64,000 bases of DNA from Paractinoplanes rishiriensis (GTDB lineage Bacteria > Actinomycetota > Actinomycetes > Mycobacteriales > Micromonosporaceae), in contig NZ_BOMV01000083.1 in the NCBI RefSeq assembly GCF_016862375.1, forward strand, positions 1 through 64,000, given 5' to 3'. The notes beneath the pieces are model-generated. The model had not been told where the DNA came from, did not search any database, and saw only the letters and a program-made list of their open reading frames with translations. The translations under genes and the position numbers were made by a program. Below, piece after piece: positions 1 to 8,691 of this stretch (position 1 is the first letter of the stretch; each line of letters begins with the position of its first letter).

Positions 1-501
1 GACCTGTCGGGTGGTGCTCAGGCCGCGTAGTTGCTCGCGGAGAGCGTCGTCGGCGGTCAGGACCAGGGATTTGAACAGATTGACGGTAGCGGTGCGGGTG
101 TCGCTGTAGTGACGGCGGACTACGTGCAGGACGCGCAAAGTCTCGCGGTCACCATCGGCGCGGGGTACGGCGAGGTGGTCGGCGGCCAACACGGCACGGG
201 CGGCGTGGACGGCGTCGAGGGCGTCGGACTTACCGCCACGGCGGCGCCTGCCCTTGGCGGGTTTCGGGGCTTCCAGCACTGTCTCACCGGCGTACAGGGT
301 CCGGGACAGGCCCATCCCGTGAGCGCGGGTCCCGTCGATCGCCCAGGCCCGCCGGTCACCGAGCCGTACGGTGTGCCGGTCAGCCCAGGCCAGCAGACCG
401 GCGACGCCTGCCGGGGTGGCCGGCACAGTGACCTCGGCCAGCACAGTACCGACCGGTGTCACCACCACTGCGGTATGCGTGTCAGTGTGGGAACCCGTGC
501 C
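1..501 (-). CDS. IS110-family transposase, 5' part (partial at window edge, probably decayed)
   Basis: The minus-strand frame reads as the N-terminal DEDD RuvC-like half of an IS110/IS1111-type transposase: a THTAVVVTPVG start, AWAIDGTRAHGMGLSR, then SDALDAVHAARA and a FKSLV stretch before the window edge. These enzymes cut and join circular insertion-sequence intermediates. The upstream end is abnormal: a TAG at 504-502 lies directly before the conserved region and no ATG follows it in frame. The first catalytic Asp, normally in a G-x-D-x-H context, appears as Gly (T-G-S-H). The element is therefore either started from an unusual codon or inactive. The catalytic C-terminal half is outside the window. 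Family call secure, activity doubtful. Confidence 0.75.
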
Positions 502-541
502 CTATACGGCTCGTCAGTCAAGGTACTCTTCGGACTCATTG

Positions 542-916
542 GTGATCACTCACCCTTTCCATCCATTGAAAGGTCAGCGCTTGGCCGTGCTGTTTTCGCA
601 GCGCAAGCGCACTGGACTGTTCTTCGTGTGCGAGGTCGAGGGGAGGTGGCGGGTCACCGTGGCTCAGGAGTGGACCGACCGCGGCGTACCGGCCTCGGCT
701 GATCGCCTCGCGGTGGACGGCTTGACGGCGGCGCGGTCGCTGGTCGATGCGATCGACCCCAGCGCGGCGCCGGTGGAGGCGGACGGTGTCAGAGATAGCG
801 GGGGCGACCGTCGGGAATCGGGAGCAGATGTCGGGGTGGGATCGTCGCCAGGCGGTGATGGCGGTGGCGAACATGGTCGAGTCGTTGCTGCGCGGCAGCG
901 GCCGGGCCGGCGGTGA
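542..916 (+). CDS. DUF5372-like small protein of a recombinase-type mobile element
   Basis: A 124-residue frame from a GTG. It begins VITHPFHPLKGQRLAVLF and contains VTVAQEWTDRGVP, a pattern I associate with DUF5372 proteins that sit beside large serine recombinases in actinomycete mobile elements. The function is unknown; it may help recognise element DNA. Its stop overlaps the start of the next recombinase remnant (GTGA at 913-916), which indicates translational coupling and confirms the pairing. The C-terminal 50 residues are low complexity. The start was chosen because the conserved HPFHPL block begins three residues later. The family name rests on memory of the motif and not on a search. 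Confidence 0.6.
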   Translation: MITHPFHPLKGQRLAVLFSQRKRTGLFFVCEVEGRWRVTVAQEWTDRGVPASADRLAVDGLTAARSLVDAIDPSAAPVEADGVRDSGGDRRESGADVGVGSSPGGDGGGEHGRVVAARQRPGRR

Positions 917-1254
917 ACCCGACCGCGAAGATCAGCAGCTCTCATCTGTCGAGGCTGGCGATCGTGTATGTGCGGCAGTCGACGGTGGCGCAGGTGCGGT
1001 TCAACACCGAGTCGACCCAGCGGCAGTACGGCCTGGTCGGCACCGCCGCGGAGTTCGGCTGGAGCGTCAAACAGGCCGCCGCCGAACTCGGTATCCCCGC
1101 CGACGCCGTCTACAACTGGCTGCGACACGGGCAGGTACCCGCCCGCCGCGGCCCCAGCGGACGATGGTGCATCCCCTGGGATCCCGCCACCCGTGAGATC
1201 TACCAGGAGAAGGTCGCCCGCTCGTTCCGTCTCAAGCCGATGCCATCTGCGTAG
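913..1254 (+). pseudogene. Large serine recombinase, internally deleted (N-terminus joined to C-terminal HTH)
   Basis: The 113-residue frame starts with the resolvase-type catalytic motif YVRQST, with Ser23 as the expected nucleophile, and RFNTESTQRQYGL. It then passes abruptly, after about residue 55, into what looks like the extreme C-terminal DNA-binding end of such proteins: QAAAELGIPADAVYNWLRHG and RRGPSGRWCIPWDP. Intact family members are several hundred residues long, so most of the resolvase and recombinase domains are missing while the frame is kept. The likely cause is an in-frame deletion of the middle of the gene. It cannot be a working integrase. It is coupled to the preceding DUF5372-like gene. 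Confidence 0.7.
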
Positions 1255-1345
1255 CGGTTCCCGGCTTCTTTTGGATGCCATCGAATGCCAAGCCAAGATC
1301 GACGTCTTGTTTCGGCGCCACTTGCTGGACACGGAGGCGGTGCGG

Positions 1346-2131
1346 TCAGTGGGAGTCTGGTCTGGGGATGTGGATGCCGGCGTCGCGGAGCTTGGTTTCG
1401 AAGAGCGCGGTTAGGCGCGCCGCGGCGGGCGTCTGCTGTTCGCCGTGGTGGGCGATCAGCGTGTACCGGGTCGCGGCGTCGGTGCGGGCTTGGAGGCCGG
1501 TCACGGTCTTCAGCAGTGCGGGGTTGGCGAGGTAGTGCTCGGCCGCGGCGGTGGCGAGTTCGGCGATGCGGGGGTCGTCCGGTTCCCAGGTCGCGGCTTC
1601 GGCTGTGCGCCTGGCCAGGGCTAGGAGCTGGGTGTCTTGCAGGGCGTGTTCGAAATGGGTGAGGTAGTCGTCGAAGCCTTGCGGGACCAGGGCCTTGGCC
1701 AGGACCCAGCCGTCCCTGGTGGCGGCCACCTCGTCCGCGGTGTAGCCGAGGTCGGGCATCCGCTCCAGCAGCGCCACGGCGTGGTCGGGCAGCAGGGTCC
1801 GGTCGCCGTCGGCGAGGCGGTGCAGCGTGTCCCGTCGCGCGGTCAGCTCGTCGATCCGTTCGGTGAGCTGCCGCTCGACGTCGGCGAGCGCGGTGGCGAA
1901 TCGCGCGGCATCGGCGTCGAGCATCGGCCTGATCTCGGCCAGTGGTACCCCCGCCTCGGCCAGTGTCCGGATCTGCACGAGCCGCAACAGGTCGGCGGAG
2001 CCGTACCGTCGGTAGCCGGAGCTGTCGCGTTCCGGCTCTTCGACCAGGCGGAGCTTGTGGTAGTGCCGCACTGTCTTGACGGTGACGCCGACGAACGCCG
2101 CCGCCTGCCCGATCGTGACTCCGTTCCTCAT
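1346..2131 (-). CDS. MerR-family transcriptional regulator
   Basis: 261 residues. The N-terminus has the winged helix typical of MerR: VTIGQAAAFVGVTVKTVRHY followed by GYRRYGSADLLRLVQIRTL. A long dimerisation helix (VERQLTERIDELTARRDTLH) and a roughly 130-residue helical C-terminal domain follow, which could bind a ligand. No metal-binding cysteines are seen, so a metal sensor is unlikely. The start at the MRNGVTIG methionine is preferred over an in-frame ATG 84 bases upstream because family proteins begin just before VTIGQ. It lies 102 bases downstream of the serine hydrolase on the same strand, suggesting co-transcription or control of that gene. Confidence 0.85.
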   Translation of the reverse strand: MRNGVTIGQAAAFVGVTVKTVRHYHKLRLVEEPERDSSGYRRYGSADLLRLVQIRTLAEAGVPLAEIRPMLDADAARFATALADVERQLTERIDELTARRDTLHRLADGDRTLLPDHAVALLERMPDLGYTADEVAATRDGWVLAKALVPQGFDDYLTHFEHALQDTQLLALARRTAEAATWEPDDPRIAELATAAAEHYLANPALLKTVTGLQARTDAATRYTLIAHHGEQQTPAAARLTALFETKLRDAGIHIPRPDSH

Positions 2132-2233
2132 CCGCTTACCCTGCCTTGTGTTCCAGGTCGGCGACCACGCCGGGCTCAACGAGCTCAGCGTGGTCACGGC
2201 TCGTGTACGGGTCACAGGTGCTCAGTTCGTCGG

Positions 2234-3748
2234 CTAGGCCGGATCGGCCTGCCCGCCGCCGAAGACCTCGTTGACGAGCCGTTGTTGGGCGTTCTGGAAC
2301 GCTGCCCCGATGGTCAGGTTGGCGTCGTCGACGCAGTTCAGTGCGGCGGTCAGGGTCTTGCGGCCGTCGGGTGTGCTGTACATCAGCGCCGCGTGGCCTA
2401 CGGCGGCTCCGTTGTGGGAGATGACGGTGCCGCCCCCGTCCGTGGTCACCACGAACACTCCAAGGCCGTAGTCCATGTTCGGGATGCCGGTAGGGTGCGG
2501 GGTGCACATCTCGGTCAGCAGCGGTGCCGGCAGGAGCTTGCCGCCCAGCAGCGCGGAGATGAACGTGTGCAGGTCCTGGGTGGTCGAGATCATGTCGCCG
2601 CCGGTGGAGGTCCAGGACGGGTTCTGGCGGGTGACGTCGACGGTCGTGTCGCCGTGGCGGTAGTAGGCGTGCGCGTGCGGCTCGGGAAGCTCCGGCGAGG
2701 CGTCCGGCACAACTGTGCCGGACAACCCGAGCGGCCCCAGGATCAGCCGCTGCATCTCCTCGGCGTACGAGCAGCCGGTGACCTTCTCGATCAGCAGCCG
2801 AGCGAGGACATAGTTGGTGTTGGAGTAGCTCCAGCCCGTTCCCGGCTCGAACCGCGCCGGCTTGGCCAACGCCAGCTCCACCAGTTCCTGCGGCCGGTAG
2901 GTCTTGAACCGGTTGTCCAGCCATTCTTGGCCCGTGGTGCCGTAGGGGATGGGGATCCCCGGCGCGATCGTCCCGTCCTCGTAGACCTCGCCGGTGAAGT
3001 TGAACACCCCGCTGGTGTGCTGCAACAGCATCCGCACCGTGATCCGCTCGTCCAGCCCAAACTCGGGCAGGTGCTTGACGACCGGGTCGTCCAGCCCGAA
3101 CCTGCCTTCGGCCACCAACTGCAGCACCAGGGTCGCGGTGAACGTCTTGGTGTTGCTGCCGATGCGGTGATGCCCGTTGGTCGGCGGCTTCGCGGCCCCG
3201 CCCAGCTCGGCCGTCCCGGCGCTGCCGACCCACTCGCCTCGCTCGTCGTGCACGCGCAGCGAGACCCCGACGAACCCGGAATCGACTATCTCCTCGATCG
3301 CCTTCTGCAACTCCGGGCGATCCGGCCCGGCGGCAGCAGCGGCCGGCGCTACCCCGGCATCGAGGGCAGCGGTAATCTTGCGGGCCATCTCGGCCGCGAT
3401 GGCGTTGGCCTTGTCCGGATGGATCTGAGCCGCTTCGATGGCGAGAAGGATGGTGCCGTGGAAGTTGCCGGCCTCGGCCGGAGCTTGCTCACCGAGCAGC
3501 TTCATGGCTGCGGTCAGGGCCGGCAATACCCGGTCGGCGAGTTCGGCGACGGTCTTGCCCTTCAGCTCGATGTCCTTAGCGTTCGCGGCAAGCACATGCC
3601 CGACCAGACCGGTCGCCGACCTCAGGGCGATCGCGGCATTCGTGGCGGCCTTCTGGGGCGAGCCCGTAGCGGCGGCCATCAGCGACACCGCGCCGTACGC
3701 GGCGGCCCGCAGGGTGCTCTTGTCCTGATCGGAAAGAACGATGGACAT
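2234..3748 (-). CDS. Beta-lactamase-fold serine hydrolase with extra N-terminal helical domain
   Basis: 504 residues. The C-terminal two thirds (about 145-500) is a class C beta-lactamase/DD-peptidase-like serine hydrolase: S198-N-T-K201 as the SxxK nucleophile motif, Y308-S-N310 as YxN, and H445-N-G447 as the third motif. Residues 1-130 form a separate Ala-rich helical domain (SDQDKSTLRAAAYGAVSLM onward) that I know as a small free-standing actinomycete protein family of unknown role. No signal peptide is visible, so a cytoplasmic esterase or amidase is likelier than a cell-wall enzyme. The start at 3748 has a clear AAGGAG ribosome site; an upstream in-frame ATG at 3832 lacks one. Followed by the MerR gene. 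Confidence 0.85.
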   Translation of the reverse strand: MSIVLSDQDKSTLRAAAYGAVSLMAAATGSPQKAATNAAIALRSATGLVGHVLAANAKDIELKGKTVAELADRVLPALTAAMKLLGEQAPAEAGNFHGTILLAIEAAQIHPDKANAIAAEMARKITAALDAGVAPAAAAAGPDRPELQKAIEEIVDSGFVGVSLRVHDERGEWVGSAGTAELGGAAKPPTNGHHRIGSNTKTFTATLVLQLVAEGRFGLDDPVVKHLPEFGLDERITVRMLLQHTSGVFNFTGEVYEDGTIAPGIPIPYGTTGQEWLDNRFKTYRPQELVELALAKPARFEPGTGWSYSNTNYVLARLLIEKVTGCSYAEEMQRLILGPLGLSGTVVPDASPELPEPHAHAYYRHGDTTVDVTRQNPSWTSTGGDMISTTQDLHTFISALLGGKLLPAPLLTEMCTPHPTGIPNMDYGLGVFVVTTDGGGTVISHNGAAVGHAALMYSTPDGRKTLTAALNCVDDANLTIGAAFQNAQQRLVNEVFGGGQADPA

Positions 3749-4577
3749 GCTGGTTACTCCTTGAGTCAGTGTTATCTGGTCGGCGTCGCGCCGCTGCGAC
3801 GAGCTTCGACCCTGACCCAAGGTCAACCTCAACCATGACGTAGATCACACCCACCTCGGAGCCTGAGACAGATCCGAGAGCGGTGCGCCCGAACAGCACA
3901 CCGCGTTCACCGACGCCGAAACAAGCTGCCGATCTCGAGAACCGCTTGGCACGGCCCACCGGGAGGCGACCCTGACTCCGGTCTCAGCCTTTCCTCGCCG
4001 CCGCAGCCGTCCCAGCCTCGTACAACCCAAACAACAACCGCAGAGAAGGCAGTATGAAGCGCCCGTCGGTATCCACACCGATGACCGCATCGACGCGGTC
4101 AGCCAAACGTTGCCAGGATGGACGACACGGACGGCTCTCCCTTACACGGGACGACGTCCGGACGGCGTCGGCCCGGGAGAAGGTCACCCGGCGGCACATC
4201 TGTGATGAGTCACGCGTCAACACGCGGACAGGCTTCTGATCAGGCCAGCAAGGTGGGCCGGGCCGACGCCTGCAACCCACGAGGACAGGTCCGGCAAAGG
4301 CACACCACAACAGCGGCCAGATCTTGGCTGTGTACTCACAGATCACCGGCGACGGACCCTACCGGTATCAATCCCTCCCAGAACCGGCCCACCCATAGAA
4401 GCGTCTGGCAACGCGACCCCAAGCGGCGCCCAGCTAAGTAGTGCATATCGGATATGTCGCAGGGTGATCTGCGGGGCAGAGGATTTCAGGCCGGAATCGG
4501 GCCCGTACCCGGAACGGCCGCCGAACCGTCTCCAATGCGGAGCTGTCCAGGCCGGTGCGTCCGGCGCCTTCGGCCCG
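3749..4577. other. Gene-free stretch with one perfect small palindrome
   Basis: No frame on either strand has a convincing start, codon pattern or recognisable motif. A weak minus-strand phrase (DAVIGVDT, near 4060-4080) recalls the IS110 N-terminus but degenerates at once. A perfect inverted repeat, CATATC-G-GATATG, lies at 4444-4456, close to the end of the convergent DUF2157 gene; it could be an operator but no gene start is adjacent. The stretch is probably eroded DNA between the hydrolase promoter and the next gene. Confidence 0.5.
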
Positions 4578-5645
4578 CTAGGTGCCCACCGGCCCGTCCG
4601 CCGCCGGCCCGCCTGATGCCACCGACCCGCCTGCCGCTGCCGGCCCACCCGATGCCACCGACCCACCCGACACCGTCGGCCCGTCTGGCGGGTCCGGTGG
4701 GTCGGGTAGCCGCCGGATTCGCAGCCCGGCCAGGCTCCCGGCGAGCAGCGTCAGGCCGGCCACCAGCATGACGCCGCTGGCGCCCAGCGAACCGTCGGTC
4801 ACGTCGTAGAGGAACTCCGGCACCACCAGCGTGGCACCGGCGACGCCGCCGGCCAGGACCACCCACTCCCGGATGCGGATGTAGGCGGTGAAGCACGCGG
4901 CGGCCACCAGCGTGGTCAGCACGTAGCCGAGGTAGTTCTCGGCGTCGGTGCCGTCGATGATGGTGAACTGGGCGCCGAACAGCGCCAGCACCACCGCGAT
5001 CGCCAGCGCGAGCCGCCGTTCGGTGACCAGCCTGCGCCACGCCAGCACGGCCCAGACCACGCCGAGCCCCAGCGAGCCGAGCCCGAACGGCACCGTGTCG
5101 AAAACGTCAAGGGCTTCAAGCAGGTTTCCGTACGCGACCAGCGCCGCGACGGCGACGCCGAGTTGACCGAGCGCGCTGCGCGACAGGACATATCCCGCCA
5201 GCACCACGACCAGTCCGGTCAGCGCGGAGGCCAGCCGGGCAAACGAGTCGTCGGTGTCTCCCTCGAGCAGCGCGAGGACGGCGAACGCGGCGGCCGCTGC
5301 CGAGGCGGTCAGCAGTGTGCTGGACAACCTGCGGCGTACATCGTCTCCCGCGGCCTGGCGCAACCGTACCACCAGGCCGGCGCCGAAGAGGACCGCCGCC
5401 ATGCCGGCGAGGATCGCGACCACGCCGGCCGTGCCTAGGCTGTCCCACTGCTCGCCCAGGAACAGCAGCGTCGCCCCGACCACGAAGGACGCGCCGAGAT
5501 AGCCGGCGATCTCGCCGAGCAGCCGCCGCGCGCCCTTCGGCGCGGCGGCCGGCGCGGCCATCTCGGCCAGCACGGCACCGGCCTGCCCGCGGTCGAGGAC
5601 ACCCCGCTCCACCAGGCGATCGAGGGCGGCACTCAATGCGTCCAT
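4578..5645 (-). CDS. DUF2157-type polytopic membrane protein
   Basis: 355 residues. The N-terminal 45 residues (LDRLVERGVLDRGQAGAVLAE) are the soluble helical lead of DUF2157 proteins. About eight to ten hydrophobic segments follow, starting near GYLGASFVVGATLLFLGEQW and ending at VMLVAGLTLLAGSLAGL. The last 45 residues are a Pro/Gly/Ala tail holding two copies of GGSVASGGPAA, which looks like a local tandem duplication. The function is unknown; the family is found in bacterial inner membranes. It is divergent from the lipoprotein gene that starts about 70 bases away, so the two probably share a promoter region. Confidence 0.8.
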   Translation of the reverse strand: MDALSAALDRLVERGVLDRGQAGAVLAEMAAPAAAPKGARRLLGEIAGYLGASFVVGATLLFLGEQWDSLGTAGVVAILAGMAAVLFGAGLVVRLRQAAGDDVRRRLSSTLLTASAAAAAFAVLALLEGDTDDSFARLASALTGLVVVLAGYVLSRSALGQLGVAVAALVAYGNLLEALDVFDTVPFGLGSLGLGVVWAVLAWRRLVTERRLALAIAVVLALFGAQFTIIDGTDAENYLGYVLTTLVAAACFTAYIRIREWVVLAGGVAGATLVVPEFLYDVTDGSLGASGVMLVAGLTLLAGSLAGLRIRRLPDPPDPPDGPTVSGGSVASGGPAAAGGSVASGGPAADGPVGT

Positions 5646-5713
5646 GCCCCGTACCGTAACGGAACAGAGTCGTGTTCCCAGGAATGTCCGAGGCAGGGTC
5701 TAGCATCCGCGGT

Positions 5714-6424
5714 ATGTTCCGCATCCGCGCCGCGACGCTCCCCACGATGCTGGCCGGCCTGGCCATGCTGGCCGGCCTGGCCGCCTGCACCGACGACAAA
5801 CCGGCGGCCGACCAGCCGGCCGCCAACCTGCCGGCCGGGGACGCCCTGCTCAAAGAGTCCGCCGCGGCGATGCGTGAGATCAAGACGACCAAGTTCCTGA
5901 TCACCGCGGACGGCGCGATCGCCGGGCTCAGCCTGCGCCGCGCCGAGGGCGTCCTGACCAAGGAGGGCAGTGCCGAGGGCACCGCCCAGGTCGAGCAGGC
6001 CGGGCAAAATGTCGAGCTGACCTTCGTGATCGTGGGCGACAAGATCTACCTGAAGGGCGCCACCGGCGGCTACCAGGAACTCCCCCTCGCCCTGGCCGCC
6101 AGCGTCTACGACCCGTCCGCCATCCTCGACCCCGACCGCGGCATCGCCCAGGTGCTCAATACTGCCGTCGGCGCCAGGACCGAGGCCGCCGAGTCCGTCG
6201 AGGGCACCGACACATACCGGGTCGCCGCCACCGCCGCGGGGGCCGACCTCAAGACGATCATCCCGGGCGTCACCGGCGACGTGCCCGGCAAGCTGTGGAT
6301 CGGCAGCACCGACAAGCGCCTGCACAAGGCCGCCTTCACACTGCCCGCGGCCGGCGGCGCCACCGGCACGGTCACCGTCACGTTCACGGAGTTCGACGCC
6401 CCGGCGACGATCAGTGCTCCCTAG
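5714..6424 (+). CDS. lprG: LppX/LprAFG-type lipoprotein (LprG-like)
   Basis: 236 residues. A signal peptide ends in the lipobox L22-A-A-C25. A mature domain follows with LLKESAAAMREIKTTKFLITADG and later GKLWIGSTDKRLHKAAF, as in the LppX/LprG lipid-binding lipoproteins. These have a hydrophobic cavity that carries acylated lipids across the periplasm. The start ATG at 5714 is preferred over an in-frame ATG at 5672 because it gives a normal signal peptide. Its stop overlaps the start of a P55-like transporter by 11 bases; the same lipoprotein-transporter order is known as lprG-P55 in mycobacteria, which supports the assignment. Symbol by analogy. Confidence 0.82.
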   Translation: MFRIRAATLPTMLAGLAMLAGLAACTDDKPAADQPAANLPAGDALLKESAAAMREIKTTKFLITADGAIAGLSLRRAEGVLTKEGSAEGTAQVEQAGQNVELTFVIVGDKIYLKGATGGYQELPLALAASVYDPSAILDPDRGIAQVLNTAVGARTEAAESVEGTDTYRVAATAAGADLKTIIPGVTGDVPGKLWIGSTDKRLHKAAFTLPAAGGATGTVTVTFTEFDAPATISAP

Positions 6425-7988
6425 TCCCACCGCGGCACCGCCCGTCCCGCGGCGCCGCCTGGCGATCGGCGTCGGCGGAGCCACCGTGCTGCTGGCCGCG
6501 CTGGACGCGTACGTCGTGGTCACCGTCCTCACCGAGATCGTCCGCGACGTCAACATCCCGCTGAACCGCCTGGAACGCGCCACCCCGATCGTCACCGGCT
6601 TCCTGCTCGGCTACGTGGCCGGCATGCCGCTGCTCGGCTCGCTCTCCGACCGCCTGGGCCGCCGCTGGGTGATCGTCGCCTGCCTGGCCGGTTTCGCCGC
6701 CGGCTCGGCCCTGACCGCCGCGTCCGGCGAGTCGCTGTGGCTGCTGGTGGCCGGTCGCGCGGTGCAGGGTCTGGCCGGCGGCGCGCTGCTGCCGGTGACG
6801 ATGGCGCTGGCCGGCGACCTGTGGCCGGCCGGCCGGAAACGCGGCGTCGCGCTGGGCGCCGTCGGCACCGCGCAGGAGCTGGGCAGCGTCCTCGGTCCGC
6901 TGTACGGCGGCGCGGTGGCGGCCCTGATCGGCTGGCGCGGCATCTTCTGGATCAACGTCCCGCTGGCCGTCCTGGCCGCGGTCGCGGTTCTCGCCGCCCT
7001 GCCGCCCGCCGCCGTCCCGCGGCCACGCCCGAAGGTCGACGTGGTCGGCGGCGTACTGCTCGCCCTCGGCCTCGGCCTGCTGGTGGTGGGCCTCTACAAC
7101 CCTGATCCGGAACGGTCCGTCCTGCCCTCGTGGGGCCCGGTCGTGCTTACGCTGGCCGCCGGGGCGCTCGTGCTGTTCGCCCTGTGGGAGCGCCGGGCAA
7201 AAACCAAACTGCTAAACCCGGCGGGCGTACGCATGACGCCGTTCCTGGCCGTGCTGGGCGCCAGCTTCTGCGCCGGCGCCGCCCTGATGGTCACCCTGGT
7301 CGACATCCAGCTGATCGCCCAGACGATGCTCGGCAAGGACGCGTTCGGCGGCACCCTGCTGCTCTCCCGTTTCCTCATCGCACTGCCGGTCGGCGCCGCC
7401 GCCGGCGGCTGGCTCCTCGCCCGCTGGGGCGAGCGGTGGCTCACCCTGACCGGCCTGCTGATCGCCGCTTGCGGGTACGCACTGATCGCGTTCTGGCCCC
7501 TGAACGTGCTCGCCGTCCGCTACGCCGGCGTCCTCCCCCGCCTGGACACCGATCTCGCGATCGCCGGCTTCGGCCTGGGCCTGGTGATCGCCCCGCTGGC
7601 CGGCGCCGCGCTGCGAGCCACGCCGCCGGCAGAGCACGGCGTCGCTTCGGCCGCGGTCGTGGTGGCCCGGATGGTCGGCATGCTGATCGGCGTCGCGGCC
7701 CTGACCGCATGGGGCCTGCACCGCTTCCAGGCGTTGACGGCCAACCTGAACACCCCCCTGCCCTTCGGCGTCGAACCCGCCGAATACGAACGCCGGATGG
7801 CCACCTACCAGCTGGCCCTGAAGGCGGCCCTGCAAACCGAGTACCGGGAGATCTTCATCGCCGCCGCCGGTGTCTGCGTGGCGGGCGCGCTCCTCGGCCT
7901 GCTGTTGACCGAACGCGAGGAACAGCTGACAGAATCGGGCCATGGCCTGGGATGCGCAGACCCTGGACGGGCTGGCGGACGCTCGTGA
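6414..7988 (+). CDS. P55-like MFS transporter
   Basis: 524 residues with about 14 hydrophobic helices. LDAYVVVTVLTEIV in the first helix, RLERATPIVTGFLLGYVAGM and motif A (GSLSDRLGRRW) match the mycobacterial efflux pump P55 (Rv1410c) closely as I recall it. P55 works with LprG in drug tolerance and triacylglyceride/lipid export. The GTG start lies inside the end of the lipoprotein gene, so the two are translationally coupled. The large loops of the C-terminal half also fit P55. Role in lipid export is inferred from the mycobacterial pair and not shown here. The 3' end overlaps the next gene by 47 bases. Confidence 0.85.
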   Translation: MLPSPTAAPPVPRRRLAIGVGGATVLLAALDAYVVVTVLTEIVRDVNIPLNRLERATPIVTGFLLGYVAGMPLLGSLSDRLGRRWVIVACLAGFAAGSALTAASGESLWLLVAGRAVQGLAGGALLPVTMALAGDLWPAGRKRGVALGAVGTAQELGSVLGPLYGGAVAALIGWRGIFWINVPLAVLAAVAVLAALPPAAVPRPRPKVDVVGGVLLALGLGLLVVGLYNPDPERSVLPSWGPVVLTLAAGALVLFALWERRAKTKLLNPAGVRMTPFLAVLGASFCAGAALMVTLVDIQLIAQTMLGKDAFGGTLLLSRFLIALPVGAAAGGWLLARWGERWLTLTGLLIAACGYALIAFWPLNVLAVRYAGVLPRLDTDLAIAGFGLGLVIAPLAGAALRATPPAEHGVASAAVVVARMVGMLIGVAALTAWGLHRFQALTANLNTPLPFGVEPAEYERRMATYQLALKAALQTEYREIFIAAAGVCVAGALLGLLLTEREEQLTESGHGLGCADPGRAGGRS

Positions 7989-8310
7989 GATCGACCTGAT
8001 CGTGCCGGCGCCGGGACGGCCGGTGGTGCGCGTGCCGGTCTGGGTGGTGGCCGTCGGCGGCGAACTCTACGTGCGGTCCTGGAAGGGCGACGCTGGCCTC
8101 TGGTACCGCCGCGCGCGGCGCCACGGCGCCGGGTCGGTCGCCGCGGACGGCCGGGAACACCCGGTGCGCTTCGTCGGGTCCAGCGACCCCGCCCTGGACG
8201 CCGCCGTCGACAAGGTCTTTCTCACCAAGTACGCCGACTCCGAGACCGCGGTGGCGATGACCAGGCCGCCGGCGGCCGGCACCACCCTGCGCCTCGAACC
8301 GCTGACCTGA
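7942..8310 (+). CDS. DUF2255-family protein
   Basis: 122 residues; small soluble protein with VRVPVWVVAVGGELYVRSWKG and a C-terminal KVFLTKYADSETAVAM stretch, a pattern typical of DUF2255. The fold resembles flavin-binding split barrels, but no cofactor motif can be verified. It starts inside the 3' end of the transporter gene (47-base overlap), so it probably belongs to the same transcript. Function unknown. Confidence 0.72.
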   Translation: MAWDAQTLDGLADAREIDLIVPAPGRPVVRVPVWVVAVGGELYVRSWKGDAGLWYRRARRHGAGSVAADGREHPVRFVGSSDPALDAAVDKVFLTKYADSETAVAMTRPPAAGTTLRLEPLT

Positions 8311-8331
8311 CCGGGTGGCAGACTGGCCGGC

Positions 8332-8691
8332 ATGGGTTTGTTCACGGTGGACGAGGCCCGGGCCGAGCTGGCCAAGCTGCTGCCCGTGCTGCACGAACTG
8401 GTCGAGGTGCGGGCCGACATGGTGGAGCTGACCGCGGCGCTGGCCACCGGTGAAGCGCCCGGCCCGCTCGGCGGGCTGGCCGAGCGCAAGGCGGCCGAGG
8501 CCCGGCTCAACGAGCTGATGACGACCGTGCAGGAGACCGGCGCCGAGTTCAAGGGCATCGCACCGCTGCTCGTCGACTTCCCGGCCGAGCTGGGCGGCGT
8601 GTCCGTGCTGCTCTGCTGGCTGGAGGGCGAGACCGAGCTCGGCTGGTACCACCGTGCCGAACTGGGGTTCGCCGGCCGGCGCCGGCTCTAG
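8332..8691 (+). CDS. DUF2203-family protein
   Basis: 119 residues. It begins LFTVDEARAELAKLLPVLHEL, has a central helical part, and ends with LLCWLEGETELGWYHRAELGFAGR, the signature of the DUF2203 family. The family is widespread in bacteria and has no established function. It lies 21 bases after the DUF2255 gene, likely the last gene of this run. Its stop overlaps by four bases the stop of the convergent VOC protein gene. Confidence 0.8.
   Translation: MGLFTVDEARAELAKLLPVLHELVEVRADMVELTAALATGEAPGPLGGLAERKAAEARLNELMTTVQETGAEFKGIAPLLVDFPAELGGVSVLLCWLEGETELGWYHRAELGFAGRRRL

Noticed and set aside
3984..4346. Possible IS110 transposase remnant (phrase DAVIGVDT)
   Set aside because: The resemblance covers about eight residues and no second motif follows; too weak to annotate.
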